In this document: piece after piece, positions 22,261-33,005 of the stretch
How positions within the stretch are numbered: the first letter of the stretch is position 1
Layout of the letters: every line of letters starts with the position of its first letter
Assembly (NCBI RefSeq): GCF_033958435.1
Contig: NC_134137.1
Coordinates: 246,310,501 to 246,374,500 of the forward strand
DNA from: Carettochelys insculpta
Lineage: Eukaryota > Chordata > Testudines > Carettochelyidae
Reading direction: 5' to 3'
Length of the DNA stretch: 64,000 bases
Notes under the pieces: generated by a model
The model's input: the letters and a program-made list of their open reading frames with translations, nothing else
What the model was told of the DNA's origin: nothing
Database searches by the model: none
Translations under genes and position numbers: made by a program

Positions 22261-24496
22261 TGGTTGTTGAAATTATGGTTCGCTAGATGCGCTGCGTAAT
22301 TTGCCATTGGCAACAGTAGCGTGGAGGAGGAGTAGACCTTTCTGCCCAACAGCTCTAGCTTTTTGGCATGTTTGTTTATTCCCCCACGTTGCGACGACTC
22401 CGCCACCAAAGAATTTGGTTGTGGGTGGCTGAACAGGAACTCCATGCCCTTCGTGGGCACGAAGTATTTTTTTTTTTTTTTTTTCGCTCTTTTGTGGACA
22501 GGCGGAATAGTCGCAGGAGTCTGCCATATCATAGTGGCAGGCTCCAAGATTGCGTCATCAGCAGTATTGCTATTTTGGAGGAGGCCGGAGGTCTCAGATT
22601 TTTGAGGAGCTTATGGTGTTGCTCTTGCACCTTTGCTGTCTGGAAGCCTTGCGAGAAGGCCACCCTCGTAAAACAGCTCTTGGAACTGTTTGAGATCGTC
22701 CGGAGGATGGACGCCCCCCGGGGCCGTAGCCTCATCCGGGGAGGAAAGCGAGGAACCGCTGGGGTACGTCTTTCTGGACCCTTCCGGTTCCTGCTGATGA
22801 TGGTACACCCTCTCACTAGAGGTGTGCGAGGAAAAATCTCGGGGTTCCATAACCAGTCCCCCCTGAGATGCTTAAGTCTCTGTCCCCGGTCACAATTGCC
22901 CTTGGGGGTACGAGATCGTTCGTAGGGATCTTTCCCTAGTAGATTGCCGATGGTGTCTATGCCCTGCGTGGTAAGGGCGACCACGGCAGTATAAGCACTG
23001 GTCTTGGGAAGGTGACCTAGACCACTCCCTTGGTGCATACCCTTTGCGTCTGGGGGAGGGAGACCGTCGAGACCCTGGAGAGAGCGACTTTGCCTAATAG
23101 TCCAGCGGTTCAAATCCCAGGAAGGGTGGAGGTGGTCCCAGCCAGGGTGAGGCTGGTTGCAGAAATGGAGAAGGGGGCTCCGGGTAGGCCAAGGAGGGGG
23201 GACCCCTGCCTTCTAGTTGGAGTCTGCAACATAGCGGAGGGCTGTGAGAAAGCAACTACACAGCCCTGTGCGGAGAGGGGCTGCAATGCCTCCTCTTGTG
23301 TGCAGTCTTCCCCCTCCCTTGAGGAGGTAACTCCGCCCCTGACATACAGGGGATCCCGGCCCCGTCCGCACCGAGCTCGGCACACTCGAAGTCGGTGCCG
23401 CATGTGCGGTGTCCTTCGGTGCCGGCAGGCTGCGTGCCTGCGCGCTCTGCACCGCCGGTTTTCCGGGGGTCGGTGGTACCGGCGCTTGTTTAGCCGCCGC
23501 CCTGCCTGCGGTGCGGGGCGGCTGGCTGATTATCGAAGGGTGAGCCGCTTGCACGTGGCTCTCCGTGCCGCCGCCGATCAGCTGTTGCTGCGGCTGGGGG
23601 CTGCTTGCTCCTCCCGTCCCGCTCGTTGTTGCTGCCGGCAGGGATCGGGCTGGGGGGCATACAGGGCATTCCGGCGTCCGCACCGAGCTCGGCACGCTCA
23701 AGGGCGGTGCCGCACGTGTGGTGTCCTCCAGTGCCGGCAGGCTACGTGCCTGCGCGCTCTGCACCGCCGGTTCCCCAGGGGTCGGTGCCGCTGCCTGCGG
23801 TGCCGCTGGTACCAGCGCTTGTTTAGCCGCCGCCCTGCCTGCGGTGCGGGGCGGCTGGCTGATTATCGGAGGCTGAGCTGCTTCCACGTGGCTCTCCGTG
23901 CCGCCGCCGATCAGCTGTTGCTGCGGCTGGGGGCTGCTCGCTCCTCCCGTCCCGCTCGCTGTTGCTGCCGGCAGGGATCGGGCTGGGGAGCATACAGGGG
24001 ATTCCGGCCCCGTCCGCACCGAGCTCGGCACGCTCGAGGGCGATGCCGCATGTGCGGTGTCCTCCGGTGCCGGCAGGCTGCGTGCCTGCGCGCTCTGCAC
24101 CGCCGGTTCCCCGGGGGTCGGTGCCGCTGCCTGCGGTGCCGCCAGTACCGGCGTTTGCTTAGCCGCCGCCCTGCCTGCGGTGCGGGGCGGCTGGCTGAGT
24201 ATTGGAGGCTGAGCCGCTTCCACGTGGCTCTCCGTGCCGCCGCCGATCAGCTGTTGCTGCGGCTGGGGGCTGCTTGCTCCTCCCGTCCCGCTCGCTGTTG
24301 CTGCCGGCAGGGATCGGGCTGGAGATACTTTCCTCCGTTTCTGCGCTGATGGAGTGAGGGAGGCAGCTTTCCTTTTAAGGGCCCCGGAGGGTCCCTCCTG
24401 CTGCGGCCGCTCCGGCGCTTCTGGCTGGAGGGCCTTGTCAAGAAGCAGCATTCTTTTTTTTTTTTTTTTTTTTTTTTTAAAGCCTGAAGAGGACAT
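22195..24496 (-). pseudogene. DIRS gag-like protein, copy 2, with triplicated Pro/Ala-rich module
   Basis: The gene starts MSSSGFKKKKKKKKRMLL. The cysteine cluster seen in copies 1, 3 and 4 has been replaced by lysines encoded by a 28-base T-run (plus strand 24451-24478). The frame stays open for 427 codons to 23213 and contains three copies of a module with LIGGGTESHVEAAQPP, RTAGRAAAKQ and ARSLPAPEDTAHAA. Later gag blocks follow in other frames: SPDEATAPGGVHPPDDLKQF, SSKSCFTRVAF, KGMEFLFSHPQPNS and SSSTLLLPMANYAAHL. Near 22195 a deletion fuses gag (KPVLKAI) in frame to RT (QWQRITTDTWVLEIIATG). Not functional as a normal capsid protein. Confidence 0.82.
23349..24322. repeat. Three tandem copies of an about 332-336-bp gag segment
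   Basis: The marker GGCAGGGATCGGGCTGG recurs at about 23638, 23970 and 24306, and the block CCGTCCGCACCGAGCTCGGC at about 23364, 23680 and 24009. The units are 306+ (partial), 332 and 336 bp. DIRS copy 3 has one unit (32394-32706). Confidence 0.9.
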
Positions 24497-24817
24497 TGTT
24501 GGTGAGTCTTTGTGTTTTTAAGTGGGTACTTAGCACCTTCTTTGTGCCGTTTTCCCCGTCCGATGGCCTGCCTTAGCAGGAGGGCTGATAGCCCTAGCTC
24601 CTGGCCTCCGGCGCTTGTTACTGGGACTGGCTGAGCTGTCCCTCTCCTAGCTTGTTCGTTGTTGTTTTTTTTTTTTTTTTTTTACAAAATAACAACCGGC
24701 AAGCTTATAGTAGCCTAAGTGCCTGAAAAAACTTTAAGAAAAAAACAGATAAAGCCATTGAATACACTACTTGGCCTTAGCCTAGTTGGATTCCGTCTGC
24801 AGCCGACGGCGGTTAAG

Positions 24818-24980
24818 AGGAACTGGCGGGGACCGGATCGCGCACGTGGCCGGGAGCGCGCGGGGGAGCGGCACGCGCCGGCGCGTGCGCGGTCCGGCAG
24901 AGACTGCTTGGAGGATCCGATCTGCGGCGCCGGGCGAGCCCGACACCTAATGTGGAGCACCCACGGGGACACTCGAAGAA
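24818..24980. repeat. DIRS copy 2 right inverted terminal repeat
   Basis: Reverse complement of 19019-19184, ending GGGGACACTCGAAGAA. A T-run at 24665-24684 lies inside, between the repeat and gag. Confidence 0.9.
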
Positions 24981-25617
24981 GAACGCATCCACGTTCCGCC
25001 TCTTGCTCCCCATTACCTGGAGCACCTACTCCTTGCCCCAGAGCCCCAGCAGGTCCCAGATCTCGGCCTCTGTCCAGGAGGGGCCCCGCTGCCTCTTCCC
25101 CCACTGGCTGGCAGGCTGGGAGCCCTGGGTCCCTTTGGGGTGGGGTGTCCTGTGGGCGCTTGGGGGGGCTGGCTGGCTGCCATGGGTGCAGGGTGGTGGG
25201 TTGGGGCTCTCGGAGGACGTGCAGGCTGGGCACGTGTGTGTGCTGCTGCCTGCACGCGCTCTCAACTTCCAGCACAGGAACTCAGGGGGCGGGGAGCATT
25301 AAGGGGCTGCTGCATGCGGCGACCATAGAGCTCAGGGGCTGGAGAGAGCGTCTCTCAACCCCTCGGCTGAGGGCTGCCATGGAGGACCCCGCGATTTCGA
25401 TGTTGTGGGACGCGGATCATCTACATGTGCCCTACTTCGACGTTCAACGTCGAAGTAGGGCGCTATTCCCATCTCCTGATGAGGATAGCAACTTCGACGT
25501 CTCGCCGCCTTACGTCAATTTCAACTTCAAAATAGCGCTCGGCACGTGTAGACATGGCGGGCGCTATTTCGAAGTTGGCACGGCTACTTCGAAATAGCCA
25601 GCTAGTGTAGACGCGGC
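24981..25617 (-). mobile_element. Harbinger derivative, right part after DIRS copy 2
   Basis: The 5' half of the Myb-like gene (minus strand, about 24984-25190) includes MAASQPP, SQWGKRQRGPSWTEAEI and VMGSKRRNVDAF. Upstream lies the untranslated 5' region and the terminal repeat with CGAAATAGC repeats. At 25430-25460 there is a 31-bp near-perfect palindrome (CCCTACTTCGACGTT and its complement). The end GCTAGTGTAGACGCGGC is at 25601-25617. Confidence 0.78.
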
Positions 25618-26404
25618 TGAGGAGGGGCCGTTTTTCAAGCAAATTAAGTAGAATATGTCCTATCCTGGGAGTAGCAAAAGGTAGGGAATTATCCTTGTAA
25701 TGCATGAGAGTTGAGATCTCTGTTAAGGCTTAGATCCAATGTGTCAAATTTGCAAGTGTCAATGAGTTCCACTGAGGCTTTGAGTGTAGGGAAGATGGGG
25801 TGCACGAACAATAAAAGAAAACCTCTCTTGCAATGAGGCACAAAGTATATCGTATTGCTTAAAGGAAAAGCTCAGACTCCAATCCAGGCACCCCATGTTC
25901 AGGTGCTAGGTATAACAGTGGGGGAGAATGCATTGTCTTCATGGACAATTTTCTGGCAGATCTGCTAAAGCTGCATATAAAAGATGACCCCTTTTATTAA
26001 TTATCATATAATGATGTGTAACAAGGCAGGTGGTACAGGTTAATGGAGGAACATTTAAAATGACCCTGATATTTTCAAAGTATTTATTAAGTTCTCTATT
26101 TGTGTTTCTAAATTTCTATTTCAAAGGATTGTCAGCTCTTTCACACTTCGATAATTTAGTTTCAGGGACTTCATGCAGAGCTTTGATGCCCTGGTATTTT
26201 CCTCCCACACTTGTTACTTACCAGCTCCCTGTTCTTGGGGTACCAGGACACAGTATCCAGCCTGTCTGCCTCATGCACGACCAGTCCCCTCCCAGCCTCT
26301 GTTTGAACCAAAGCCAATCAGAAGAAAGACTTACGAAAAGCAATGAAAAGGCAGGGGAACAAGGCACACTTACACCCTTCTGGTCAAGGGTGACTGGATT
26401 AAGG
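25618..26404. other. Unassigned stretch
   Basis: No gene, exon or recognised repeat is seen in this moderately AT-rich stretch. Confidence 0.5.
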
Positions 26405-27436
26405 AAACTCTGGCTGCATCTACACTACAAGATAAATTCTAATTTAAGGTAGTTAGCTCGTTATTACCACGTGACTGTCTTCACTTTAAATACCATTAGC
26501 TTGATTTTGGGAGCACTAATATCAAGATTACAAGATTGCCATTACCTCATGGGTATAGCGTCGAGCTTGAATTCAGAAGTTGGATTAAAGGCCAGTGTGG
26601 AATCGCCACGTCTTAAAATCTAATTTATTAGCCTCCAGAGGTGTCCCATACGTAACCCACAATGCCCCTCAGTGCTCTGCTCTGGCCTCTGCTCCCCAGG
26701 TGCGCCAGAATTAGGAAAGAGGAAGACCGTGACTCTCAAAGTGGTAGCAGCAAGCCTGTGGCTATGGGCTCATGTTTGTATGAGAGCCTGAGAAATGTCT
26801 TTCTTTCTTTGCTATTAGCGCTGTGAGCACATCTACCCATTACAAATAGCCCCTGCAGGGAGTTCGTGATTCTGTCTCTACACTTGTTTTTTTTTTCCTG
26901 CACTGCCTGGCACCAGATGCTGCCCCACCACACCACCTGGTCACAAGGCTATTGTGGAGGTTGCGCTTGCATAAGGTGCCAAGAAACTTCTTCTCGGTGG
27001 TGTACAGTAGTGTGTGAACCCCTCTCCTTCCCCCACAGGTGTCATGCAGTCATGTCTTGCCTTTGCGCAGCCACATTACCTGGGTAGCCCACAACGCAAT
27101 AAAAGGATGTGCCTACTGTTTGGTGCTGCCAGGCAGCACCATGTTCTAGCTTGCATGTGTTAAGGGCTCTAAGGCTGGGAAAGATATTTGGGGACTTGCA
27201 GCCACCATTGGGGCAGGAAGAAGTCTTCCCCTACGACTAAGATACTTGGGGGCTTGCTGCTGCTGGGCAAAGTCTCTTCCATAAGCTAAGATAGTCGGGG
27301 GGGGACCACTTCAACTGTCCCCCCATAGCATGGGACCCCAGTGGCTAAGATACCTGGGGGGACTATTTCTACTACTTCAACATTCTAACTGGCTATGCAG
27401 CCGCTGACCACAGCACACTCCCCCACAACCCCCAAG
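26405..27436. other. Unclassified repeat-like region with a Harbinger-type end
   Basis: It starts with CTGGCTGCATCTACACTACA, which resembles a Harbinger/MITE terminus, and contains CCCACAATGCCCCTCAGTGC, a run common inside turtle Harbinger elements. I found no matching right end. At 27181-27380 there is a degenerate tandem repeat (separate entry). DIRS copy 3 inserted at its right edge. No protein is recognisable. Confidence 0.4.
27181..27380. repeat. Degenerate tandem repeat, four units of about 49-58 bp
   Basis: Each unit starts with a variant of CTAAGATACTTGGGGG: 27181 (AAGATATTTGGGG), 27239 (AAGATACTTGGGGG), 27288 (AAGATAGTCGGGGG) and 27346 (AAGATACCTGGGGG). The rest of each unit is only loosely similar. 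Confidence 0.6.
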
Positions 27437-27633
27437 AAAGAAAGCTTACTCACCGTAGTAACGGTGGTTCTTCGAGATGTGTCCCCGTGGGTGCCCCACA
27501 TTAGGTGTCGGGCTCGCCCGGCGCCGCAGATCGGATCTTCCAAGCAGTTTCTGCCGGACCGCGCATGCGCCGGTGCGCGCCGCTCCCTTACGTGCTCCCG
27601 GCCACGTGCGCAATCCGGTCCCCACCAGTTCCT
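27437..27633. repeat. DIRS copy 3 left inverted terminal repeat
   Basis: From about 27468 to 27633 it is the reverse complement of 33330-33492, with a few differences (for example GTGCGCGCCGCTCCCTTACG on the left). Confidence 0.9.
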
Positions 27634-27712
27634 TGACCAACCACCTCGGATGCTCCTGCAAAACACTAAACAGAGATCCGGAGCGGGGAGGATGGGCGGG
27701 TAGTGGAGCACC

Positions 27713-27805
27713 CACGGGGACACATCTCGAAGAACCACCGTTACTACGGTGAGTAACCTTTCTTTCTTCTTCGAGTGTCCCCGTGGGTGCTCCACATTAG
27801 GTGAC
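27713..27805. repeat. DIRS copy 3 internal complementary region
   Basis: GTGGAGCACCCACGGGGACA through GTGAGTAACCTTTC mirrors the left terminus, and TTCTTCGAGTGTCCCCGTGG through TTAGGTG mirrors the right terminus. It is identical to that of copy 2 over nearly its whole length. Confidence 0.92.
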
Positions 27806-27844
27806 TACCCAGCAGTAACCCAAGATAGGAGGTGGCTAATCGGA

Positions 27845-29060
27845 TTATGTGCAGCTTGTCCCCGAGAGGACCGCTGTCGAGAGACGGGTATCCTCTTGGA
27901 ATACCCTGTGAAGGGCGTAATGTTTGGCGAAGGTGTCATAGGATGACCAGGTCGCCGCTCTGCAAATGTTTTTTAGCGCAACGCCCTTGAAAAAGGCTGT
28001 TGATGCCGCCACCGCCCTAGTGGAATGAGCCCTGGGCGTGGCCAGTAAAGGAGTCTTTTTGAGTTCGTAGCACATTTTTATGCAAGATACGATGTGCTTC
28101 GAGATTCTCTGCGAAGAGAGACAGACATTCTCCTTTTGATTTGGGAGCGATAGAGACTAGGAGTCTATCCGTTTTCCGGAAGGACTTGGTCCTGTCTATA
28201 TAGAAAGCTAGCACCCTCCTCACGTCCAGGAGGTGTAGGCGCGCCTCTTTGTTAGAGTTATGAAGCTTTGGATAAAATGAGGGTAAAACGATAGGTTCGT
28301 TAATATGAAACTCAGAAGAAACTTTAGGAACAAAGGCTGGATGCAGCCGTATGGTTACCGCCTCCTTGGAAAAACAGCGCAGGGTGGCGTTGCCATAACT
28401 GCCGCAAGCTCGCTCACCCTGCGAGCTAACGTGATTGCAAGAAGAAAGGTCATCTTTATCGTAAGGAGGCGGAGGGAAACCATGGCCAAAGGCTCGAACG
28501 GTGGTCCCGTTTTCGCATTAAAGCACCAGGTCCAAGTTCCACAAAGGTGGAAGTGGTTTCCGATGGGGGTATAGGTTTACCAGCCCTTTGAGGAACCTGG
28601 TAACCATGGGATGGGCGAACACCGTGTGCCCTTCCTCTTCGTGTCTGAACGCCGAAATGGCAGCAAGGTGGACCTTTAACGAAGATAGTGAGAGTGCTCC
28701 TCTCTTGAGGTCCAGTAAATACTCTAATATCACAGGTATAGGCACCGAAAGGGGGGCTAGCTGTTTGGTAGAACACCATGCCATGAAGCGAGTCCATTTC
28801 TGCTTGTAGGTCTTCCTGGTGGAAGTCCTCCTGCTACTTTCTAGGACTTGCTGCACTTCCTCCGTACATGTGCTCTCTAGGGAGCTGAGCCATGGATTAA
28901 CCACGCATGTAGTCGCAGGCCTTGGGGGTGCAGATGCACTATGGACCCCTGGGCTTGCGTGAGCAGATCCGGCACCACCGGAAGGGGCATCGGTGGCCGG
29001 TCCGACATGCGCAGGAGTAGAGGGAACCATTGCTATCGATCCCACGTTGGGACTATCAGG
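27845..29060 (-). pseudogene. DIRS tyrosine recombinase, copy 3, frameshifted
   Basis: Blocks in order: VNPWLSSLESTCTEEVQQV, RKTYKQKWTRFMAWCSTK, LSLSSLKVHLAAISAFRHEE, then in another frame the first catalytic arginine region, and finally HSTRAVAAS and ATWSSYDTFAKHYALH with the tyrosine nucleophile and the preceding tryptophan. The C-terminal catalytic part (27845-28075) is intact and ends like copy 1 (STAVLSGTSCT). Frame changes near 28520 and 28140, the latter at a 4-bp AGAC duplication (AGACAGAC), break the gene. Confidence 0.85.
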
Positions 29061-30819
29061 ATCATTCAGGCTCCTTCCCTCCTGGCTTTCTGAAACACTT
29101 TGCGGATGAGCACTGTGGGAGGGAAAGCGTAAAGCAGGGGGCCCCTCCAGGAGATCGCGAATGCGTCCCCCAGGGACCGCCGTCCCAGTCCTGCCCTGGA
29201 GCAGAATCGTGGGCACTTCTTGTTGTGTTGAGTAGCAAACAGGTCTATCTGGGGAAAAACCCCATGCATGAAAAATCGGTCGCAGCAGATCGGGACAGAT
29301 CTGCCACTCGTGCGTGAGTGCGAAACGCCTGCTAAGCTGGTCTGCCTTCACATTCTGAGCACCTGGTAAGTACGAGGCTTTCAAGGTTATATTGTTGGCG
29401 ATGCAGCAGTTCCACAACCGGACTGCTTCCGCACATAAAGCACGGGACCGAGCTCCTCCTTGCCGATTTATATAAAACATGGTGGAGGTATTGTCTGTAC
29501 TGATCCCGACTACTTTGCCTTGTATATGGTCTCAAAACTGTCTGCAGGCGTTGAACACTGCTCTGAGCTCCAGTGTATTTATGTGCAGTGACTGCTCCGT
29601 GGAGGACCACAGCCCTTGCGTCACCTCTTCGCCCATGTGTGCTCCCCACCCTATGAGGGAGGCATCTGTAGTAAGAAAAACCGATATATGTGGTTGGTGG
29701 AAGGGTACCCCTGTTAGCAGGTTCTTGGGGTTTACCCACCATTGCAGGGATTTGCGCACCTCTGTTGTGGGTGACGCCACCCTGTGAACGGTGTGTGCTG
29801 CCGGTTTGTATACGCTTGCCAGCCAGTGCTGCACGCTGCGCATGTGTAACCTGCCTTTGTGTACTACGAACGTCGCTGCTGCCATGTGGCCCAGCAGCTG
29901 TAAGCACAACAGAACCGGCACCGTAGGGCTGAAGGTGATGACTTGCACGAGGGAGCCGATGGCCTGAAAGCAAGTCTCTGGTAGATACACTCTCGCTGTA
30001 ATAGAATTTATGCGTGCCCCTATGAACTCTATGTCCTGTGTGGGGTCTATCTTTGATTTTGTCAGATTGATAACCAGGCCGAGCGAAGAGAACGTGCCTG
30101 CTGTGACACGTATCATGCGTAGTACCTCCTCCTTCGAGGCCCCTTTCAGTAGGCAGTCATCCAGATACTGGAATATAAATACCCCCTGTCTGTGCAGGTA
30201 CGCTGACACCACTGCCAAGGTCTTGGTGAAGACTCTGGGGGCCGAGGAGAGGCCAAACGGTAGGACCTTGTATTGAAAATGTTCTTTGCCTACCGTGAAA
30301 ACCAGAGGCGTCTTGTAAGTCGAGGGCTGCGAACCAATCTCCATCGTCTAGTGCCGTAAGGATGGAGGCGATTGTGATCATCCGAAAGCGTTGCTTGCGC
30401 AGGTACCGGTTGAGGCCTCGAAAATCTAAGATGGACCTCCAGCCTCCTGTCTTTTTCCCCGTGAGGAAGTACCTCGAGTAGAACCCTCTCTTTTGCAGTT
30501 GCTCCGGCACTCTTTCCACTGCCCCTATGAGCATGAGATGGTCTACCTCCTGCTTGAGCCTCGCTACGTGGGAGGGCTCCTGGAGGTGGGGCCTGGGTGG
30601 AGGTCGTGGCGGTGGGAGCGACTGGAAGGGGATGGCGTACCCCGTGGCTATGATCTCCAGCACCCATTTGTCTGTGGTGATCCTTTGCCACTGGTTATTG
30701 AATGGTCGGAGGCGATGGTGGAATAACCGCTTCGGATGACCTTGTGCGATGGTAGTGATGGCGCAACCCTGGATCTGTGTGTCAAACTTGTGGCCTTTGG
30801 CCCTGCCCCGAGGACGCAC
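29040..30819 (-). pseudogene. DIRS reverse transcriptase/RNase H, copy 3
   Basis: The N-terminal RT region is open (QWQRITTDKWVLEIIATGYA, AVERVPEQLQKRGFYSRYFL, GGWRSILDFRGLNRYLRKQ). An about 40-bp deletion near 30308 removes the residues after LQDA in motif A and shifts the frame. The RT then continues with VLPFGLSSAPRVFTKTLAVV and an intact motif C, YLDDCLLKG, the only intact one among the four copies. RNase H has TTDASLIGWGAHMGEEVTQG, LELRAVFNACRQ and STDNTSTMFYINRQ-type residues. The post-RNase H block is VFPQIDLFATQHNKK and LLYAFPPTVLIRKVFQKAR. The RT is dead because of the motif A deletion. Confidence 0.85.
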
Positions 30820-33005
30820 GGCTCTGTTGGGAACGTCTCCTGGGAGTTCTGTACTGCTGGTGCTGCTGATGTCGCCCTTGCTCGTAACCCCTGTGGTACT
30901 GGGGACGCTGTTGCTGGTACTGGTACCGTCTTTGTTGAGGGTAGTACCTTTTCTTTCTGTATGGAGGGGTGTAAATCCCCAGGGTCCTAAGTGTGGCTCT
31001 TGAATCTTTACTGGAATGAAGGACCGAGTCAGTTAATTCAGCAAACAGCTTCTGCGAGTCGAAGGGAAGATCGACTATCTTTGTCTGCAGGCCCTCGGTA
31101 TACCCGGAGTCTGGAGCCAGGACTCCCTTCGCATCACCACTGCCGTAGCTGTGGAGTGTACTGCTGTGTCCGCAACATCCAGGGCGATCTGAACTCCCGT
31201 CCTCGAGGCCGCGTAGCCTTCTTGCATGATGGCCTTGAGCACTGGTTTCTTGCCCTCTGGAAGCGAGTCCATGAGGGAGGTTAACCTAGTGTGGTTGTCG
31301 AAATTATGGTTCGCTAGATGCGCTGCGTAATTTGCCATTCGCAACAGTAGAGTGGAGGAGGAGTAGACCTTTCTGCCGAACAGCTCTAGCTTCTTGGCAT
31401 CTTTGTCTGTTCCCCTGTGTTGCGACAACTCCATCACCAAGGAATTTGGTTGTGGGTGACTTAACAGGAACTCCATGCCCTTTGTCGGCACGAAGTATTT
31501 TTTTTTTTTTTTTTAATCCGCTCTCTTGTGGACAGGCGGAATAGTCGCAGGAGTCTGCCATATCATAGTGGTGGACTCCAAGATTGCGTCATCAAGCGGT
31601 ATTGCTATTTTGGAGGAGGCCGGAGGTTCTCAGATTTTTGAGGAACTTATGTTGTTTCTCTTGCACCTTTGCTGTCTGGATGCCTTGCGTGAAGGCTACC
31701 CTCGTAAAACAGCTCTTGGAACAGTTTGAGATCGTCCGGAGGATGGACATCCCCCAGGGCCGTAGCCTCGTCCGGGGAGGAGAGCGAGGAACCACTAGGG
31801 TACGCCTCTCTGGACCCTTCCGGTTCCTGTTGGTGATGGTACATCCGCTCGCTGGAAGCTTGCAAGGGAAAAATCTCGGGGTTCCATAACCAGTTCCCCC
31901 TGAGATACTTGAGTCTCTGTCCCCGTTCGCGATTGCCCTCGGGGATACGGGACCATCTGTGGGGATCTTTCCCTGGTAGACTGCCGGTGGTGTCTATGCC
32001 CCGCATGATAGGGGCGACCATGGCAGCATGGGCACTGCTCTTGGGAAGGTGACCTAGACCACTCCCTTGGTGCATACCCTCTGCGTCCGGGGGACCGAGA
32101 TCGTCGAGAGACCTGGGACACTGGAGAGAGCGATTTGTGATAGTACTCCAGCGGCTCAAACCCCAGGAAGGGTGAAGGTGGTCCCAGTCAGGGCGAGGCT
32201 GGTTGTAAAAATGGAGATGGGGGCTCCGGGTAGGCTAGGGGGGACCCCTGCCTCCTAGTCGGAGTCTGCAGCATGAGCGGAGGGCTGAGAGAAAGCAACT
32301 CTGCAGCCCTGTCTGAAGAGGGGCTGCGGTGCCTTGTTTTGTGTGCAGCCTTCCCCCTCCCTTGAGGGAGTAGCTCCGCCCCCTGACGTGTAGGGGACCT
32401 CGTCCCCGTCCGCACCGTGCTCGGCACGCTTATGGGCGTTGCCGCACGGGCGGTGTCCTTCCGTGCCTGCAGGCTGTGTGCCTGCGCGCTCTGCACCGCC
32501 GGTTCCCCGGGGTCGGTGCCACTGCTTGCGGTGCCGCCGGTACCGGCGCTTGTTTAGCCGCCGCCCTGCATGCGGTGTGGGGCGGCTGTTTGATTAGCGG
32601 AGGCTGAGCCGCCTCCACGTGGCTCTCCGTGCCGCCGCCGATCAGCTGGGGCTGTGCGCTCCTCCCGTCCCGCTCGCTGTTGCTGCTGGCAGGGATCGGG
32701 CTGGGGAGATTTTCCTCCGTTTTTGCACTGATGGGGTGAGGGAGGCGGCTTTCCCTTTTATGGGCCCCAGAGGGTCCCTCCTGCTGCGGCCGCTCCGGCA
32801 CATCTGGCTGGAGGGCCTTGTCAAAGAGCAGCATTTCAAGCCGCATCTCCTTTTCCTTCCTTGCTCTGGCTGTTAATTTTGCACAGAAGGAGCATTTCTG
32901 CGTGACATGGGACTCCCCCAGGCACCTTATGCAGTGACTGTGCCCATCAGACGCTGGCATTGCCTCTTGGCAAGACTCACATTCCTTGAATCCTGAATAG
33001 GACAT
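30790..33005 (-). pseudogene. DIRS gag-like protein, copy 3, frameshifted
   Basis: It starts MSYSGFKECESCQEAMPA at 33005 and keeps the cysteine cluster (CESC, DGHSHCIRCLG, CSFCAKL). A single Pro/Ala-rich module follows (LIGGGTESHVEAAQPP, ACRAAAKQAPVPAAP). Later blocks, in shifted frames, are SPDEATALGDVHPPDDLKLF, KGMEFLLSHPQPNS, RKVYSSSTLLLRMANYAAHL and KPVLKAIMQEGYAASRTG. A T-run at 31498-31514 (KKKKK on the coding strand) sits where copy 1 has a lysine-lysine-tyrosine-phenylalanine motif. Several frameshifts prevent a full product. Confidence 0.82.

Larger units (their letters stand above)
18988..24980 (-). mobile_element. DIRS retrotransposon, copy 2
   Basis: A minus-strand DIRS element of about 5.99 kb, close in sequence to copy 3. 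It has CpG-rich inverted ends (18988-19184 and 24818-24980) and an ICR at 19254-19356. Compared with copies 1 and 3 it lacks about 500 bp across the gag/RT border (junction near 22195) and the RT motif A region (near 21818), and it lost the gag cysteine cluster. It gained a triplicated segment at 23349-24322. It sits inside a Harbinger Myb-like gene, and GAA is present on both sides of the element. Confidence 0.92.

Noticed and set aside
23030..24349. A 439-codon plus-strand open frame rich in Arg, Cys and Ala
   Set aside because: It is the antisense of the triplicated DIRS gag module. Its length comes from GC-rich repeated sequence without stops, and it has no protein family blocks.
24719..25597. 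A 292-codon plus-strand open frame across the DIRS right end and Harbinger sequence
   Set aside because: It crosses the DIRS/Harbinger junction and shows no known blocks; it is a product of GC-rich repeats.
27181..27380. CRISPR-like array
   Set aside because: The repeats are degenerate, the spacers are not uniform and the context is a vertebrate genome.
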